Positions 26,784 through 35,218 of a stretch of 64,000 nucleotides of DNA are shown in pieces. The translations under genes and the position numbers were made by a program. The notes below the pieces were generated by a model. That model was not told where the DNA came from. It saw only the letters and a program-made list of their open reading frames with translations, and searched no databases. Origin of the DNA: JBCBDX01 sp038529265 (GTDB lineage: Bacteria > Pseudomonadota > Alphaproteobacteria > Rhizobiales > Rhizobiaceae); contig JBCBDX010000005.1 in the NCBI GenBank assembly GCA_038529265.1, positions 1 to 64,000 on the forward strand, given 5' to 3'. Each line of letters begins with the position of its first letter. Positions within the stretch are counted from its first letter, which is position 1.

Positions 26784-27659
26784 ATGACCATTGACGCTCA
26801 AGGACAGGAAGCACGCGCGCAAAAGCACCGCGAAATGGTTGCTATGCTTATTGGCAAGATCAATCAGTTCGATGGAGATCGGCAACAAGCTGCAGAGGCG
26901 CTTCGTCGAAACTTCGATGCCTGGCTGGGTCGTAACGCAACTGAGGAGCGAGGAGGCAATCAGCGCGCGGCGCTACTTGCACGTTTTGAGCGCGCTCTCG
27001 CCGACGCCATGACGGAGCTGGAGGGTCAAGAACGAAATACCTCCTCAATCGATAGTGCCGCCCCGCCAAAGAAAGGCAATGAAAAGAAACTGTCGAAGAC
27101 CTTGATTTTGATTGCCATCGCGCTTCTTGGTTCCGGCGTGTTTTGGCTTGCCCAAACTACGAATGGTTTTCAAAACAATGATGCCAATCTTCTTTTCCAG
27201 TTGGACGAGACGACCGTTTGGTTCGCCCCGCCAGAAAATACACTTGGTCGCGAAGAGGGCGAGAAAACAATGGTGATCACTTCTTCTGTAGATAGCCCCA
27301 TGAACGCCGGTAGAACAGGTGGTGTGTCGGTAACGCTGCCAGCAGAGATTGAAGCAGCTGCCAGCGGGAGAACCATTGAAATCAAAATCAACGCCCAGCA
27401 GCCCGTTGATAACCCATCCGATCAGTTTGCGGTTGCCTATTCTACGGCAGCTGTCGGCAACAGCGGGTGGAGGCGCTTTAACCTCGGTGTGGAGCCTGAG
27501 GATTTTTCCTTCGACTATGATGTGCCGAACCATCCGGACAATTTGAATGGCCAAGCCGACTATCTGGGCATTTGGGCTGATACAAGTGGCAGTGGCCGGG
27601 GTGTTCAGATCAATGATTTGACCATCAGGTTGGTTAATGAGGAGCCGGCTGGAGAATGA
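26784..27659 (+). CDS. Membrane-anchored hypothetical protein, paralogue B
   Basis: A 291-residue paralogue of the protein encoded at 25606-26478, with the same layout: a helical N-terminal domain (about 1-95), one membrane segment near 105-122 and a C-terminal domain containing RTGGVSVTLP, QFAVAYSTAAVGNSGWRRFN and DYLGIWADTSGSGRGV. Identity is high in the C-terminal part and low in the N-terminal part, suggesting that the outer domain is conserved while the inner one has diverged. The start has no clear ribosome binding site. Its stop overlaps the next gene as ATGA. Confidence 0.75.
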   Translation: MTIDAQGQEARAQKHREMVAMLIGKINQFDGDRQQAAEALRRNFDAWLGRNATEERGGNQRAALLARFERALADAMTELEGQERNTSSIDSAAPPKKGNEKKLSKTLILIAIALLGSGVFWLAQTTNGFQNNDANLLFQLDETTVWFAPPENTLGREEGEKTMVITSSVDSPMNAGRTGGVSVTLPAEIEAAASGRTIEIKINAQQPVDNPSDQFAVAYSTAAVGNSGWRRFNLGVEPEDFSFDYDVPNHPDNLNGQADYLGIWADTSGSGRGVQINDLTIRLVNEEPAGE

Positions 27660-27985
27660 GAAGCCTTGCCAGCCGGATCCGTAGCGCCCGTTCGGGCGAT
27701 CCCCTGCTGGAAGCGTTCACCTACGAGGCCAAGCAAGAAGCGGCAAGCGCACTTGGTCATGCAGGCAGAAAACTGGAAGCTGCAGTCGAAGCGCTGGAAC
27801 GTCATGATGCTACGCCGGGCGCTAACAGGGATCGAGACGAACTGGTTCAGGACGTCGCGGACCTGGCTTGGTCAATCATAATCCAGCGGGAAGCGTTTGG
27901 GCTGTTTGCGGCCAGCGACATTGAAAAGCACTATCGTGTGCCGCGCGAAGCCATGGCGCGCATGGGCGCTGTCAGACGGCGATAG
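27656..27985 (+). CDS. DUF6665-like small protein
   Basis: A 109-residue helical protein. The pattern ALGHAGRKLEAAVEALERHD, then AWSIIIQREAFGL and YRVPREAMARMG, matches what I remember of the DUF6665 family of alphaproteobacteria, whose function is unknown. Its ATG overlaps the stop of paralogue B, so the two are coupled. Its end overlaps the HAD gene end by 14 bases in convergent orientation. Confidence 0.65.
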   Translation: MRSLASRIRSARSGDPLLEAFTYEAKQEAASALGHAGRKLEAAVEALERHDATPGANRDRDELVQDVADLAWSIIIQREAFGLFAASDIEKHYRVPREAMARMGAVRRR

Positions 27986-28667
27986 CTTTAGTATTGGCAG
28001 CGAACCATTTCAGTAGTTCCGTGTGGTCATCCAGGACGATATCGGCACCTGCATCCAAAAGCGTTTGGCCGTGCTCGCCAACGGCATGTCCACCACCAAG
28101 AAAGCCGATCGTGTACATGCCAGCGGCCTTGCCACCACGCACACCATTGGCGCTGTCTTCGACTACGATGCACCGCGAAGCTAAGTGATCACCCATCTGC
28201 TTGGCCGCATATTGAAATAGATCCGGTGCCGGTTTGCCGTTTTGAACCATATCGCCGGAATAGACCCCGTCGCCAAAGAAGTGCGCCAAACCCGTGTGCG
28301 CCAGCTTACCGGGTAGAAATTGCATCTGGGTAGAAGAAGCAACGCATTTTGGAACAGCGAGCGCCTCCAAGATCGCTTCTACGCCGACAATAGGCTTAAC
28401 CTCAGCCATGACACGTTTCCGGCTTTCCGACTTAAGCGCCACGTTTTCTTCTTCGCTTAGGGGCGCGCCCGTCTGCTCAAGCAGAAGGTCGGAGAACTTC
28501 TGCCGCCATAGTGGCTGAGCCAGCGCCATAAACTCGCCGACATAGAAAACAGGATCAATATGCACGCCTTTGGATCGAAGGAATGCTTGTTCAACATCAA
28601 GATAAATGGCTTCGGAATCTATCAAGACGCCGTCACAGTCAAAAATGATGAGAGAAATATCCATCAT
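27972..28667 (-). CDS. HAD-family phosphatase (beta-phosphoglucomutase-like)
   Basis: A 231-residue HAD subfamily IA hydrolase. Motif I is FDCDGVLIDSE, with the nucleophile and acid aspartates; motif II is CVASSTQ; motif III is the lysine of GKPAPD; motif IV is VVEDSANGV. The helical cap lies between motifs I and II, as in phosphoglycolate phosphatases and beta-phosphoglucomutases. The substrate cannot be told from the sequence. Its start overlaps the RNase D stop by four bases, so the two form an operon. Confidence 0.85.
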   Translation of the reverse strand: MMDISLIIFDCDGVLIDSEAIYLDVEQAFLRSKGVHIDPVFYVGEFMALAQPLWRQKFSDLLLEQTGAPLSEEENVALKSESRKRVMAEVKPIVGVEAILEALAVPKCVASSTQMQFLPGKLAHTGLAHFFGDGVYSGDMVQNGKPAPDLFQYAAKQMGDHLASRCIVVEDSANGVRGGKAAGMYTIGFLGGGHAVGEHGQTLLDAGADIVLDDHTELLKWFAANTKAIAV

Positions 28668-29296
28668 GAGTGGGCAAAAATGTCCTCGTCAGGCCAACCC
28701 GCCAAATCCAGCTCTGCGCGGGTCGGCAGGAACCGGAAGCAATCTTGTGCAATCTTACTGCGGCCTTCACGCTCGAGCCGTTCGACAAGCACATCCATCA
28801 ACCCATGAAGGTGCAATACGTCCGACGCTGCATACTCCATCTGAGCCTGGGTGAGTTCTTCAGCTGCCCAGTCCGATGATTGCTGCTGCTTAGACAATTC
28901 AACGCCCAATAGTTCACGACAAATGTCTTTCAAGCCGTGGCGATCAGTGTAGGTGCGCGTCAGGCGCGATGCGATCTTGGTACAAAAGATCGGCTGCGTG
29001 TTGATGCCAAGCGCGTTCTTAAGAACGGCAACATCGAAGCGCGCAAAATGAAAAATCTTGGTTTTGGACCGGTCGCGCATCAAGGCTGCCAAGTTCGGTG
29101 AACGTTTTTGGCCTTTCGCGATCTGAACGACATCGGCAGAACCATCGCCCGGAGAAAGCTGCACCACGCACAAACGGTCGCGGTGCGGGTTCAGGCCCAA
29201 TGTTTCGCTATCAACAGCAATGCGATCCCCGTAGAGCGCAGCGGCTTCATCGCTCAAATCACCCTTGTGAAGGCGGATATCACTCGTTTTGGCCAT
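28664..29296 (-). CDS. rnd: Ribonuclease D-type 3'-5' exonuclease
   Basis: A 210-residue short RNase D containing only the DEDD exonuclease domain, without HRDC domains. Catalytic acids are in AVDSETLGL, HFARFDVAVL and the YAASDVLHL motif. It trims RNA 3' ends, such as tRNA precursors. I start at the ATG at 29296, five bases after GGAG; the longer frame upstream runs antisense over the ABC gene and is a shadow. This short form is usual in Hyphomicrobiales. Confidence 0.88.
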   Translation of the reverse strand: MAKTSDIRLHKGDLSDEAAALYGDRIAVDSETLGLNPHRDRLCVVQLSPGDGSADVVQIAKGQKRSPNLAALMRDRSKTKIFHFARFDVAVLKNALGINTQPIFCTKIASRLTRTYTDRHGLKDICRELLGVELSKQQQSSDWAAEELTQAQMEYAASDVLHLHGLMDVLVERLEREGRSKIAQDCFRFLPTRAELDLAGWPDEDIFAHS

Positions 29297-29425
29297 AGGA
29301 ACTCCAGCAGTCTTTTGCCCTGCTCTAACAGGATGGCGTTTGAGCACAAGCGCTCCGGTTGACATGTTCACCCACGTTCTGCAGCTTTGTGACAACAAAA
29401 GCCGCATAGGCATCGGGAGAGCGTT

Positions 29426-31093
29426 TTGGCAGACAAGAGCAAAAAGAAAGAAATTATCCTCGACATCAAAGACCTGTCGATCCGACTGCCAGAAAAAGCC
29501 GACCGGCCCTATGCCGTCAATAATGTCAATCTGACGCTCAACCGGGGCGAAGTGCTTTGTATTGTTGGCGAGTCCGGTTCGGGCAAATCGGTCATGACAA
29601 GCGCGATCATGAATGATGTGCCACCGCGTCTGACCGTTGAGAGCGGCGAGGTGCTTTTTGATGGCGACAATGTTCTGAATTTTTCTGCCAATCAATTGGA
29701 AGAGATGCGCGGTGCCCGCATCTCCATGATCTACCAGGAACCGATGGCAGCGCTGAATCCTGCCATGAAAATCGGGCGACAGGTCGACGAAGTCTTTGAA
29801 CTGCACCGCCCGGAAATTGGCAAAAAAGAGCGCAAGGCAGCAACGCTGGAATTATTTGCGCAAATGAAACTGCCGAGCCCAGAGCGCATCTATAATTCAT
29901 TCCCGCACCAGGTCTCCGGCGGTCAAAGCCAGCGCGTGGTGATCGCCATGGCGCTGGCCTGCAAACCCGACATCATCATTGCTGATGAGCCCACCACAGC
30001 GCTTGATGTAACCACGCAAAAAGAAATCCTGATGCTCATCAACGAGCTGAAGGAGGTCTACAACAACGCAACGATCTTCATTACGCACGACTTTGGCGTG
30101 GTGGCGGAAGTTGCCGACCGTGTTGCTGTGATGTGCAAAGGTGAGATCGTTGAGCAGGGCACCAAGACCGATATCCTCACAAAACCACAGAAAGATTACA
30201 CCAAGCTGCTGGTTGACGCGATGCCGCTCTTGGAGACGACCCGAACCCCCGACAAAGGCCGCAATGACCCGCCGCTTGTTGAGGTCAAAGGCATGCACAA
30301 AATTTATGGGCGTGGCGATAACCAGGTCCATGCGCTCAATGATGCCAGCTTCATTTTGCGCTCCGGCGAAACGCTTGGCGTCGTCGGCGAATCCGGTTCT
30401 GGCAAGTCGACACTGGCCAAGACCCTGATCCGTTTGGTGGAGCCGACGGACGGCACCGTCGTTATCAACGAGCAGGATTTCCTCGCGCTTGAAGGCAAGT
30501 CGCTCAACGAAGCGCGCCAGCACATTCAGATGATTTTCCAGGACCCCTATGGCTCGCTCAACCCATCGCACACCGTAGGCTCGATGATTGGTCGTGCCTG
30601 CGAAATTCGCGGGCTTTCAGCCGCGGAGGCAAAGCAGAAAACGCTTGAGATGCTGGACATGGTCGGTCTCGGTGAAGCCGCCTATGCGCGCAGCCCGCGC
30701 AACTTTTCCGGTGGTCAGCGCCAGCGTATCGGTATTGCCCGAGCTCTGGCTATGGAGCCGGAAGTGGTGATTGCGGATGAATCTGTTTCCGCGCTCGATC
30801 TTTCGGTTCAGAAACAGGTATTACGCCTGATGAACGATCTGCAAAAGCGGCTTGAGATTTCAATCATCTTCATCACGCATGATTTGCGCGTTGCGGCTCA
30901 GATTTCAGATTACATCACCGTCATGGAGCGTGGCGTGATGGTTGAGCTCGGCACCGCCGATGATGTTTTTAATAATCCACAGCACCCTTACACCAAGAAG
31001 CTTCTGGATGCAGCGCCTGGCCGCGGTTGGAACCCACCGCGTTTGAGCGCGCAAGAAGCTGCGCGGATCGCTGCCGAGGCGTCTGTCGCCTAA
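29426..31093 (+). CDS. Two-domain ABC transporter ATPase (peptide/nickel type)
   Basis: A 555-residue protein with two complete ABC ATPase domains of the dipeptide/oligopeptide uptake type (similar to YejF/GsiA). The first domain has GESGSGKSV, VSGGQSQR and IIIADEPTTALDV. The second has GESGSGKSTL, FSGGQRQRIGIARAL and VVIADESVSALD, where serine replaces the usual proline after the Walker B glutamate. Translation probably starts at TTG (29426), behind GGGAGAG. No permease or binding protein gene is adjacent, so the partners must be encoded elsewhere. Confidence 0.85.
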   Translation: MADKSKKKEIILDIKDLSIRLPEKADRPYAVNNVNLTLNRGEVLCIVGESGSGKSVMTSAIMNDVPPRLTVESGEVLFDGDNVLNFSANQLEEMRGARISMIYQEPMAALNPAMKIGRQVDEVFELHRPEIGKKERKAATLELFAQMKLPSPERIYNSFPHQVSGGQSQRVVIAMALACKPDIIIADEPTTALDVTTQKEILMLINELKEVYNNATIFITHDFGVVAEVADRVAVMCKGEIVEQGTKTDILTKPQKDYTKLLVDAMPLLETTRTPDKGRNDPPLVEVKGMHKIYGRGDNQVHALNDASFILRSGETLGVVGESGSGKSTLAKTLIRLVEPTDGTVVINEQDFLALEGKSLNEARQHIQMIFQDPYGSLNPSHTVGSMIGRACEIRGLSAAEAKQKTLEMLDMVGLGEAAYARSPRNFSGGQRQRIGIARALAMEPEVVIADESVSALDLSVQKQVLRLMNDLQKRLEISIIFITHDLRVAAQISDYITVMERGVMVELGTADDVFNNPQHPYTKKLLDAAPGRGWNPPRLSAQEAARIAAEASVA

Positions 31094-31180
31094 GACCAAT
31101 TACCGCCAAATGGCATATGGTGTTTGCGGGCACATCCGCATAAATCATCTTCAACAATATCATGTTGAGGATGATGACCC

Positions 31181-32581
31181 ATGGCGAACACCCGTACGGA
31201 AACAGACAGTTTTGGCGCGCTTGAGATCCCAAACGAAAAATATTTCGGCGCTCAAACCGCACGGTCACTCATCAACTTTCCCATTGGCACCGAAACGCAA
31301 CCGCTGCCCATGGTGCACGCGCTTGGGATCGTCAAACAGGCGGCAGCACGTGTAAACTTCAAGCTTGGCAAGCTGGATGATGCCCGCGCCAATGCTATCG
31401 AACAGGCTGCATCGGAAGTCGCCACCGGCAAACTCGACGATCATTTCCCGCTCGTGGTCTGGCAAACCGGTTCCGGCACGCAATCCAACATGAATGCCAA
31501 CGAAGTAATCGCCAACCGTGCAATCGAGCTGATGGGCGGGACCATCGGCACCAAAGACCCCGTGCACCCCAATGATCATTGCAACATGGGTCAATCATCC
31601 AACGATACATTCCCGACCGCCATGCACATCGCTGCCGCTCGCCAGATCAATGATGTCTTGCTCCCCGGCTTGAAGCACTTGCATACAGCGCTCGTTGCCA
31701 AGCAGGAAGAGTTCGAAGACATCATCAAGATCGGCCGTACGCACACGCAGGATGCAACGCCGTTGACACTTGGCCAGGAATTTTCCGGCTATGCGCATCA
31801 GGTGGCCATGAGCATTAAGCGCGTGGAAGAAACGGTCGACGGCCTCTACGAGCTAGCTCAGGGTGGCACTGCCGTCGGCACAGGCTTGAACTCAGTCGAG
31901 GGTTTTGCAGAAGACTTTGCAGCCGCCGTCGCCGACATCACAGGCCTCCCCTTCCGCACAGCGCCCAACAAGTTTGAAGCGCTGGCGGCCCATGATGCCT
32001 ATGTTTACGCCCATGGCGCGCTGAACACAGTGGCTGCTTCGCTTTTTAAGATCGCCAATGACATTCGGCTGCTCGGTTCAGGCCCGCGCTCCGGCCTTGG
32101 TGAGTTGTCACTGCCTGAAAACGAGCCGGGCTCTTCCATCATGCCCGGCAAGGTCAATCCTACACAGTGCGAATCCATGACCATGGTTTGTGCACAGGTG
32201 ATGGGCAACCACACCACTATCAGCTTTGCCGGCTCACAAGGCCACTTTGAGCTTAATGTCTACAATCCGGTTATGGGTCATTGCATGCTACAGTCCATTA
32301 AACTGCTCGGCGACGCAGCTGTCTCATTTACTGATCGTTGTGTTTCCGGCATCACGGCCAATGAGGACAACATCAGGGCTTTGATGGAACGCTCATTGAT
32401 GTTGGTGACCGCGCTCAACCCACATATTGGTTATGACAATGCGACCAAGATCGCCAAAGCCGCGCACAAGAACGGAACGACGCTGAAAGAAGAAGCGCTG
32501 AACCTTGGCCTGTTGAGCGCAGAGGATTTTGATCGTTACGTGCGCCCAGAGCTGATGATCGGGCCGAAGCCAAAAGACTGA
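31181..32581 (+). CDS. fumC: Fumarate hydratase class II
   Basis: A 466-residue class II fumarase that converts fumarate and malate in the citric acid cycle. The superfamily signature GSSIMPGKVNP is present, as are TGSGTQSNMNANEVIANR and the GRTHTQDATPLTLGQE stretch with the catalytic histidine. The length is normal. It ends three bases before the convergent epimerase gene. Confidence 0.95.
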   Translation: MANTRTETDSFGALEIPNEKYFGAQTARSLINFPIGTETQPLPMVHALGIVKQAAARVNFKLGKLDDARANAIEQAASEVATGKLDDHFPLVVWQTGSGTQSNMNANEVIANRAIELMGGTIGTKDPVHPNDHCNMGQSSNDTFPTAMHIAAARQINDVLLPGLKHLHTALVAKQEEFEDIIKIGRTHTQDATPLTLGQEFSGYAHQVAMSIKRVEETVDGLYELAQGGTAVGTGLNSVEGFAEDFAAAVADITGLPFRTAPNKFEALAAHDAYVYAHGALNTVAASLFKIANDIRLLGSGPRSGLGELSLPENEPGSSIMPGKVNPTQCESMTMVCAQVMGNHTTISFAGSQGHFELNVYNPVMGHCMLQSIKLLGDAAVSFTDRCVSGITANEDNIRALMERSLMLVTALNPHIGYDNATKIAKAAHKNGTTLKEEALNLGLLSAEDFDRYVRPELMIGPKPKD

Positions 32582-32584
32582 CCA

Positions 32585-33490
32585 TCAGGTCAGGGTGCGC
32601 TTTAGCCCCTCTTCAAAAGAGATAGTTGGCGACCAGTTTAAAACCGCCTTGGCTTTTGAGATATCAAGACGGCTTTCTGTGACATCGGATATGCGCGCTT
32701 CCACCGCGTTTATAGCTACGTCCTCCTCAATCACTGCTTCAATGGCTTTGATCACTTCGATCACGCTTCGCGACCTGCCACTGCCGATGTTGAGGATCTC
32801 TTTTGGTGAACCGTTGGCCTCAATCGCCATGACAAAAGCGTCGATGACATCATCTATATAAACATAATCACGACGCGCCTCCCCACCACCATAGAGAGGC
32901 AGAGGCTGTCCAAGTCTGTGGTGATGCATGACAGCTGGTATCAAACCCTGCCGTTTCTTGAATGTTTGATCCGGACCATAGGGATTTGATATGCGCAGGA
33001 TGAAGTACTCTAGCGCATCGGTCTTACCAAACATGTGAATGTATTTTTCAAGGAAAAGCTTAGTCAGTCCGTGAGAAGAAATAGGGAAACAAGGTGCTGA
33101 TTCAGGCGTTGGTACCTGCGCATCCGGTCCATAAACCGTGCCGCCAGAAGAGGCGAAGATGACGCGCTTTATCCGCGACTCACGCACAGCCTGTAAAAAC
33201 CGTACATGTGGGGCAACATTGTCTTCGATGTCTTCAATCAGTTGAAAATTACCGAGACCCGGGCTCGACGTTGACATCAGTTGCACTGCGGTCTCAAGGC
33301 CATTCAAAGAGGCGATAATGTCAAACGGGCTTCTGATATCCGCCTTCACGATGTCAACACGGCCGTAAAACTCATCCATGAATGCGTTGTCATATTGGCG
33401 CGAAATGGTGCGCACCGTGTGGCCACGCAGGACAAGCGCTCTGGTAAGATGACGGCCGATAAAGCCGTTTGCGCCATAGACCCCGATCAT
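32585..33490 (-). CDS. NAD-dependent sugar epimerase/dehydratase with altered active site
   Basis: A 301-residue extended SDR enzyme acting on nucleotide sugars. The NAD loop is VYGANGFIGRHL, followed by FASSGGTVYGP and LRISNPYGP. The catalytic Tyr-x3-Lys motif reads His-Gly-Leu-Thr-Lys in PISSHGLTKLFLEKY, so tyrosine is replaced by histidine. I checked the codon on the minus strand: CAC. The start ATG at 33490 overlaps the ABC ATPase stop by four bases. It is the last gene of an operon with the exporter. Confidence 0.82.
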   Translation of the reverse strand: MIGVYGANGFIGRHLTRALVLRGHTVRTISRQYDNAFMDEFYGRVDIVKADIRSPFDIIASLNGLETAVQLMSTSSPGLGNFQLIEDIEDNVAPHVRFLQAVRESRIKRVIFASSGGTVYGPDAQVPTPESAPCFPISSHGLTKLFLEKYIHMFGKTDALEYFILRISNPYGPDQTFKKRQGLIPAVMHHHRLGQPLPLYGGGEARRDYVYIDDVIDAFVMAIEANGSPKEILNIGSGRSRSVIEVIKAIEAVIEEDVAINAVEARISDVTESRLDISKAKAVLNWSPTISFEEGLKRTLT

Positions 33491-34227
33491 GCTTTGCGCC
33501 TCGCATATTCGCGGAAGAATGTATCGGCATCGCTCAATTGTCTCATCGTACCGTTCTCGAGCTCCAAGATATGCGTACAAACACGGCGCAAGAGTGCATG
33601 ATTGTGTGACGCCAGAACCATGATTGAGGCGCGGTCAGCCAGTTCGCGCATTCGTGCTCTGGCCTTTTCCTGAAATTCGGGGTCTCCGGCACCAATCCAC
33701 TCATCCATGAGCAATATATCGGGTTCGAGCGCTGTTGCGATCGAAAAAGCCAGCCTTGCGGCCATGCCAGCGCTGTAGGTTTTCATTGGTGCGTCAATGA
33801 AATCGCCAAGCTCACTGAACTCAATGATTTGTGTCTCAAGGGCTGCGATTTCTTGCTTCGTTCGCCCGTTAATCAAGCCCCGCAGATAAATGTTGCGGCG
33901 GCCAGTGGCATTGCGTCTAAAACCGAGATTGATGTTGAAAAGCGCGTCGCGTCGCCCATCAACTTCTATTGTACCGGCAGACGGTTCAAAGATACCAAAC
34001 AGTAGCTTCAACAGAGTTGTCTTGCCCGCCCCATTATGCCCCACGAGACCCAAACGTGCGCCATCGGTCAACTCAAAACTGATACCGCGAAGTGCTTGAA
34101 CATCACCGAGTGGATTTGGCACAGCGACATTGGCACCTGCTGGCCGCAAGGCCCGAGGTGCTCTAAACAAAGCCCGTTTCGGGGGCCTGTAGGTCAGAGC
34201 AAGATTGTCGGCACGGATATGGGTCAT
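33487..34227 (-). CDS. Polysaccharide ABC exporter ATPase (Wzt/TagH type)
   Basis: A 246-residue ATPase of the O-antigen/teichoic acid exporter type. Walker A is GHNGAGKTTLLKL, the family-typical Q-loop region is NLGFRRNATGRRNIYLRGL, the signature is YSAGMAARLAFSIATAL and Walker B is ILLMDEWIGAGD. There is no C-terminal carbohydrate-binding extension, so it resembles KpsT-like or short Wzt proteins. It abuts the permease gene and powers export of a lipid-linked glycan across the inner membrane. Confidence 0.9.
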   Translation of the reverse strand: MTHIRADNLALTYRPPKRALFRAPRALRPAGANVAVPNPLGDVQALRGISFELTDGARLGLVGHNGAGKTTLLKLLFGIFEPSAGTIEVDGRRDALFNINLGFRRNATGRRNIYLRGLINGRTKQEIAALETQIIEFSELGDFIDAPMKTYSAGMAARLAFSIATALEPDILLMDEWIGAGDPEFQEKARARMRELADRASIMVLASHNHALLRRVCTHILELENGTMRQLSDADTFFREYARRKA

Positions 34228-35040
34228 CTAGACAATAAACGGGATCCGGTTTGCTGTTCGGCCCAGTAGCACAATGGCAAGCAACCACAAGACAATGCCC
34301 AGCGCCACGCATTGAACTAGGATATCGAGGGGAAATCTTCCATCGAGAATGGGCGCGCGGCCTAAATGCAAGAACCAGGCAAACGGGTTCCAGTCAGACA
34401 GAAAAGCGCGAATGGAATCTTGACCCGGATTGGTCCAAAAAACGGGCGTTAAAAACATACCAATCCGCATGGCGTTGGAAACCACAAATCGCATGTCCGG
34501 GAAGAAGGCACCAATGATTGCCAAAAGCGTGATCGCTGCCGGTGTAATGAGAACCAAAAGCAAGATACTGACCAATGCGATAAGCCAAAAAGCATCAAAG
34601 ACCGGACCGGTGATGCCAAGGATGATGGCGCATCCCAACAATGCATATGCGCCACGCATGATGCATTGGGCAGACAGACGAAACACATAAACCGACAAGG
34701 GCAGAGGCGTTCCCTTAATCATGCTTTCTTCGCCATTGAACAGCGTGATGCCCTTGGTGATTACCTCCAGCATATAGAGCCAAAGCATTAATCCGATTGC
34801 GACGTAGGACGCGTAATTCTCTGCACCTTCGCTTCGTCCGAAAATGAAAATAAAAGTGAGTGCAAAGGCGAAATAGCTGACCAAAACCCAGAGCGGGCCA
34901 AGCAATGTCAGTTTGTGCTGGTCTGAAATATCCTCGCTGGCCAAAGCGAGCCAAACGGACGACTTTTGAAATCCCCGCCGCATTGAATCGGCGCCAATTG
35001 ACCAGCTATTTTTTTGCACAATCGCTTGCGTCTCCGGCAT
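34228..35040 (-). CDS. Polysaccharide ABC exporter permease (Wzm type)
   Basis: A 270-residue ABC-2 permease with six membrane segments and the family ending in a helix-rich C-terminus. The N-terminus WLALASEDISDQHKLTLLGP resembles the amphipathic gate helix of Wzm/KpsM proteins. I start at the ATG at 35040, which has AAGGGG upstream; the frame is open to 35136 but that part is basic and cysteine-rich and looks non-coding. It pairs with the ATPase directly downstream. Confidence 0.88.
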   Translation of the reverse strand: MPETQAIVQKNSWSIGADSMRRGFQKSSVWLALASEDISDQHKLTLLGPLWVLVSYFAFALTFIFIFGRSEGAENYASYVAIGLMLWLYMLEVITKGITLFNGEESMIKGTPLPLSVYVFRLSAQCIMRGAYALLGCAIILGITGPVFDAFWLIALVSILLLVLITPAAITLLAIIGAFFPDMRFVVSNAMRIGMFLTPVFWTNPGQDSIRAFLSDWNPFAWFLHLGRAPILDGRFPLDILVQCVALGIVLWLLAIVLLGRTANRIPFIV

Positions 35041-35218
35041 CGAATGGCTACCCCTTACCGCCACAGGTGGGCGTTGGCAATTCGCGTTGCCTGGGCAAAA
35101 ACAAGAAGAAAAGCGAAGACTGCGTGGTCGGAGCAACCAAAGGGCTTTTCATCGCGCCTTGGAAATTCAGCTGTCATAGACATTTGATAGTTCGCTCGAT
35201 TGTTGGGCCAGGGACGCC

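Noticed and set aside
25606..27659. Divergent paralogues considered as a toxin-antitoxin or anti-sigma pair
   Set aside because: The genes are too long and similar to each other, and no sigma factor or toxin-like domain is visible.
28664..29806. A long minus-strand frame of 380 codons starting at 29806
   Set aside because: Only the part from 29296 is RNase D. The upstream 170 codons run antisense over the ABC ATPase gene, look non-coding, and a good ribosome binding site sits at 29296.
29897..30571. A 224-codon minus-strand frame inside the ABC ATPase gene
   Set aside because: It lies fully antisense to a clearly conserved ATPase and has no recognisable domain; it is a codon-bias shadow.
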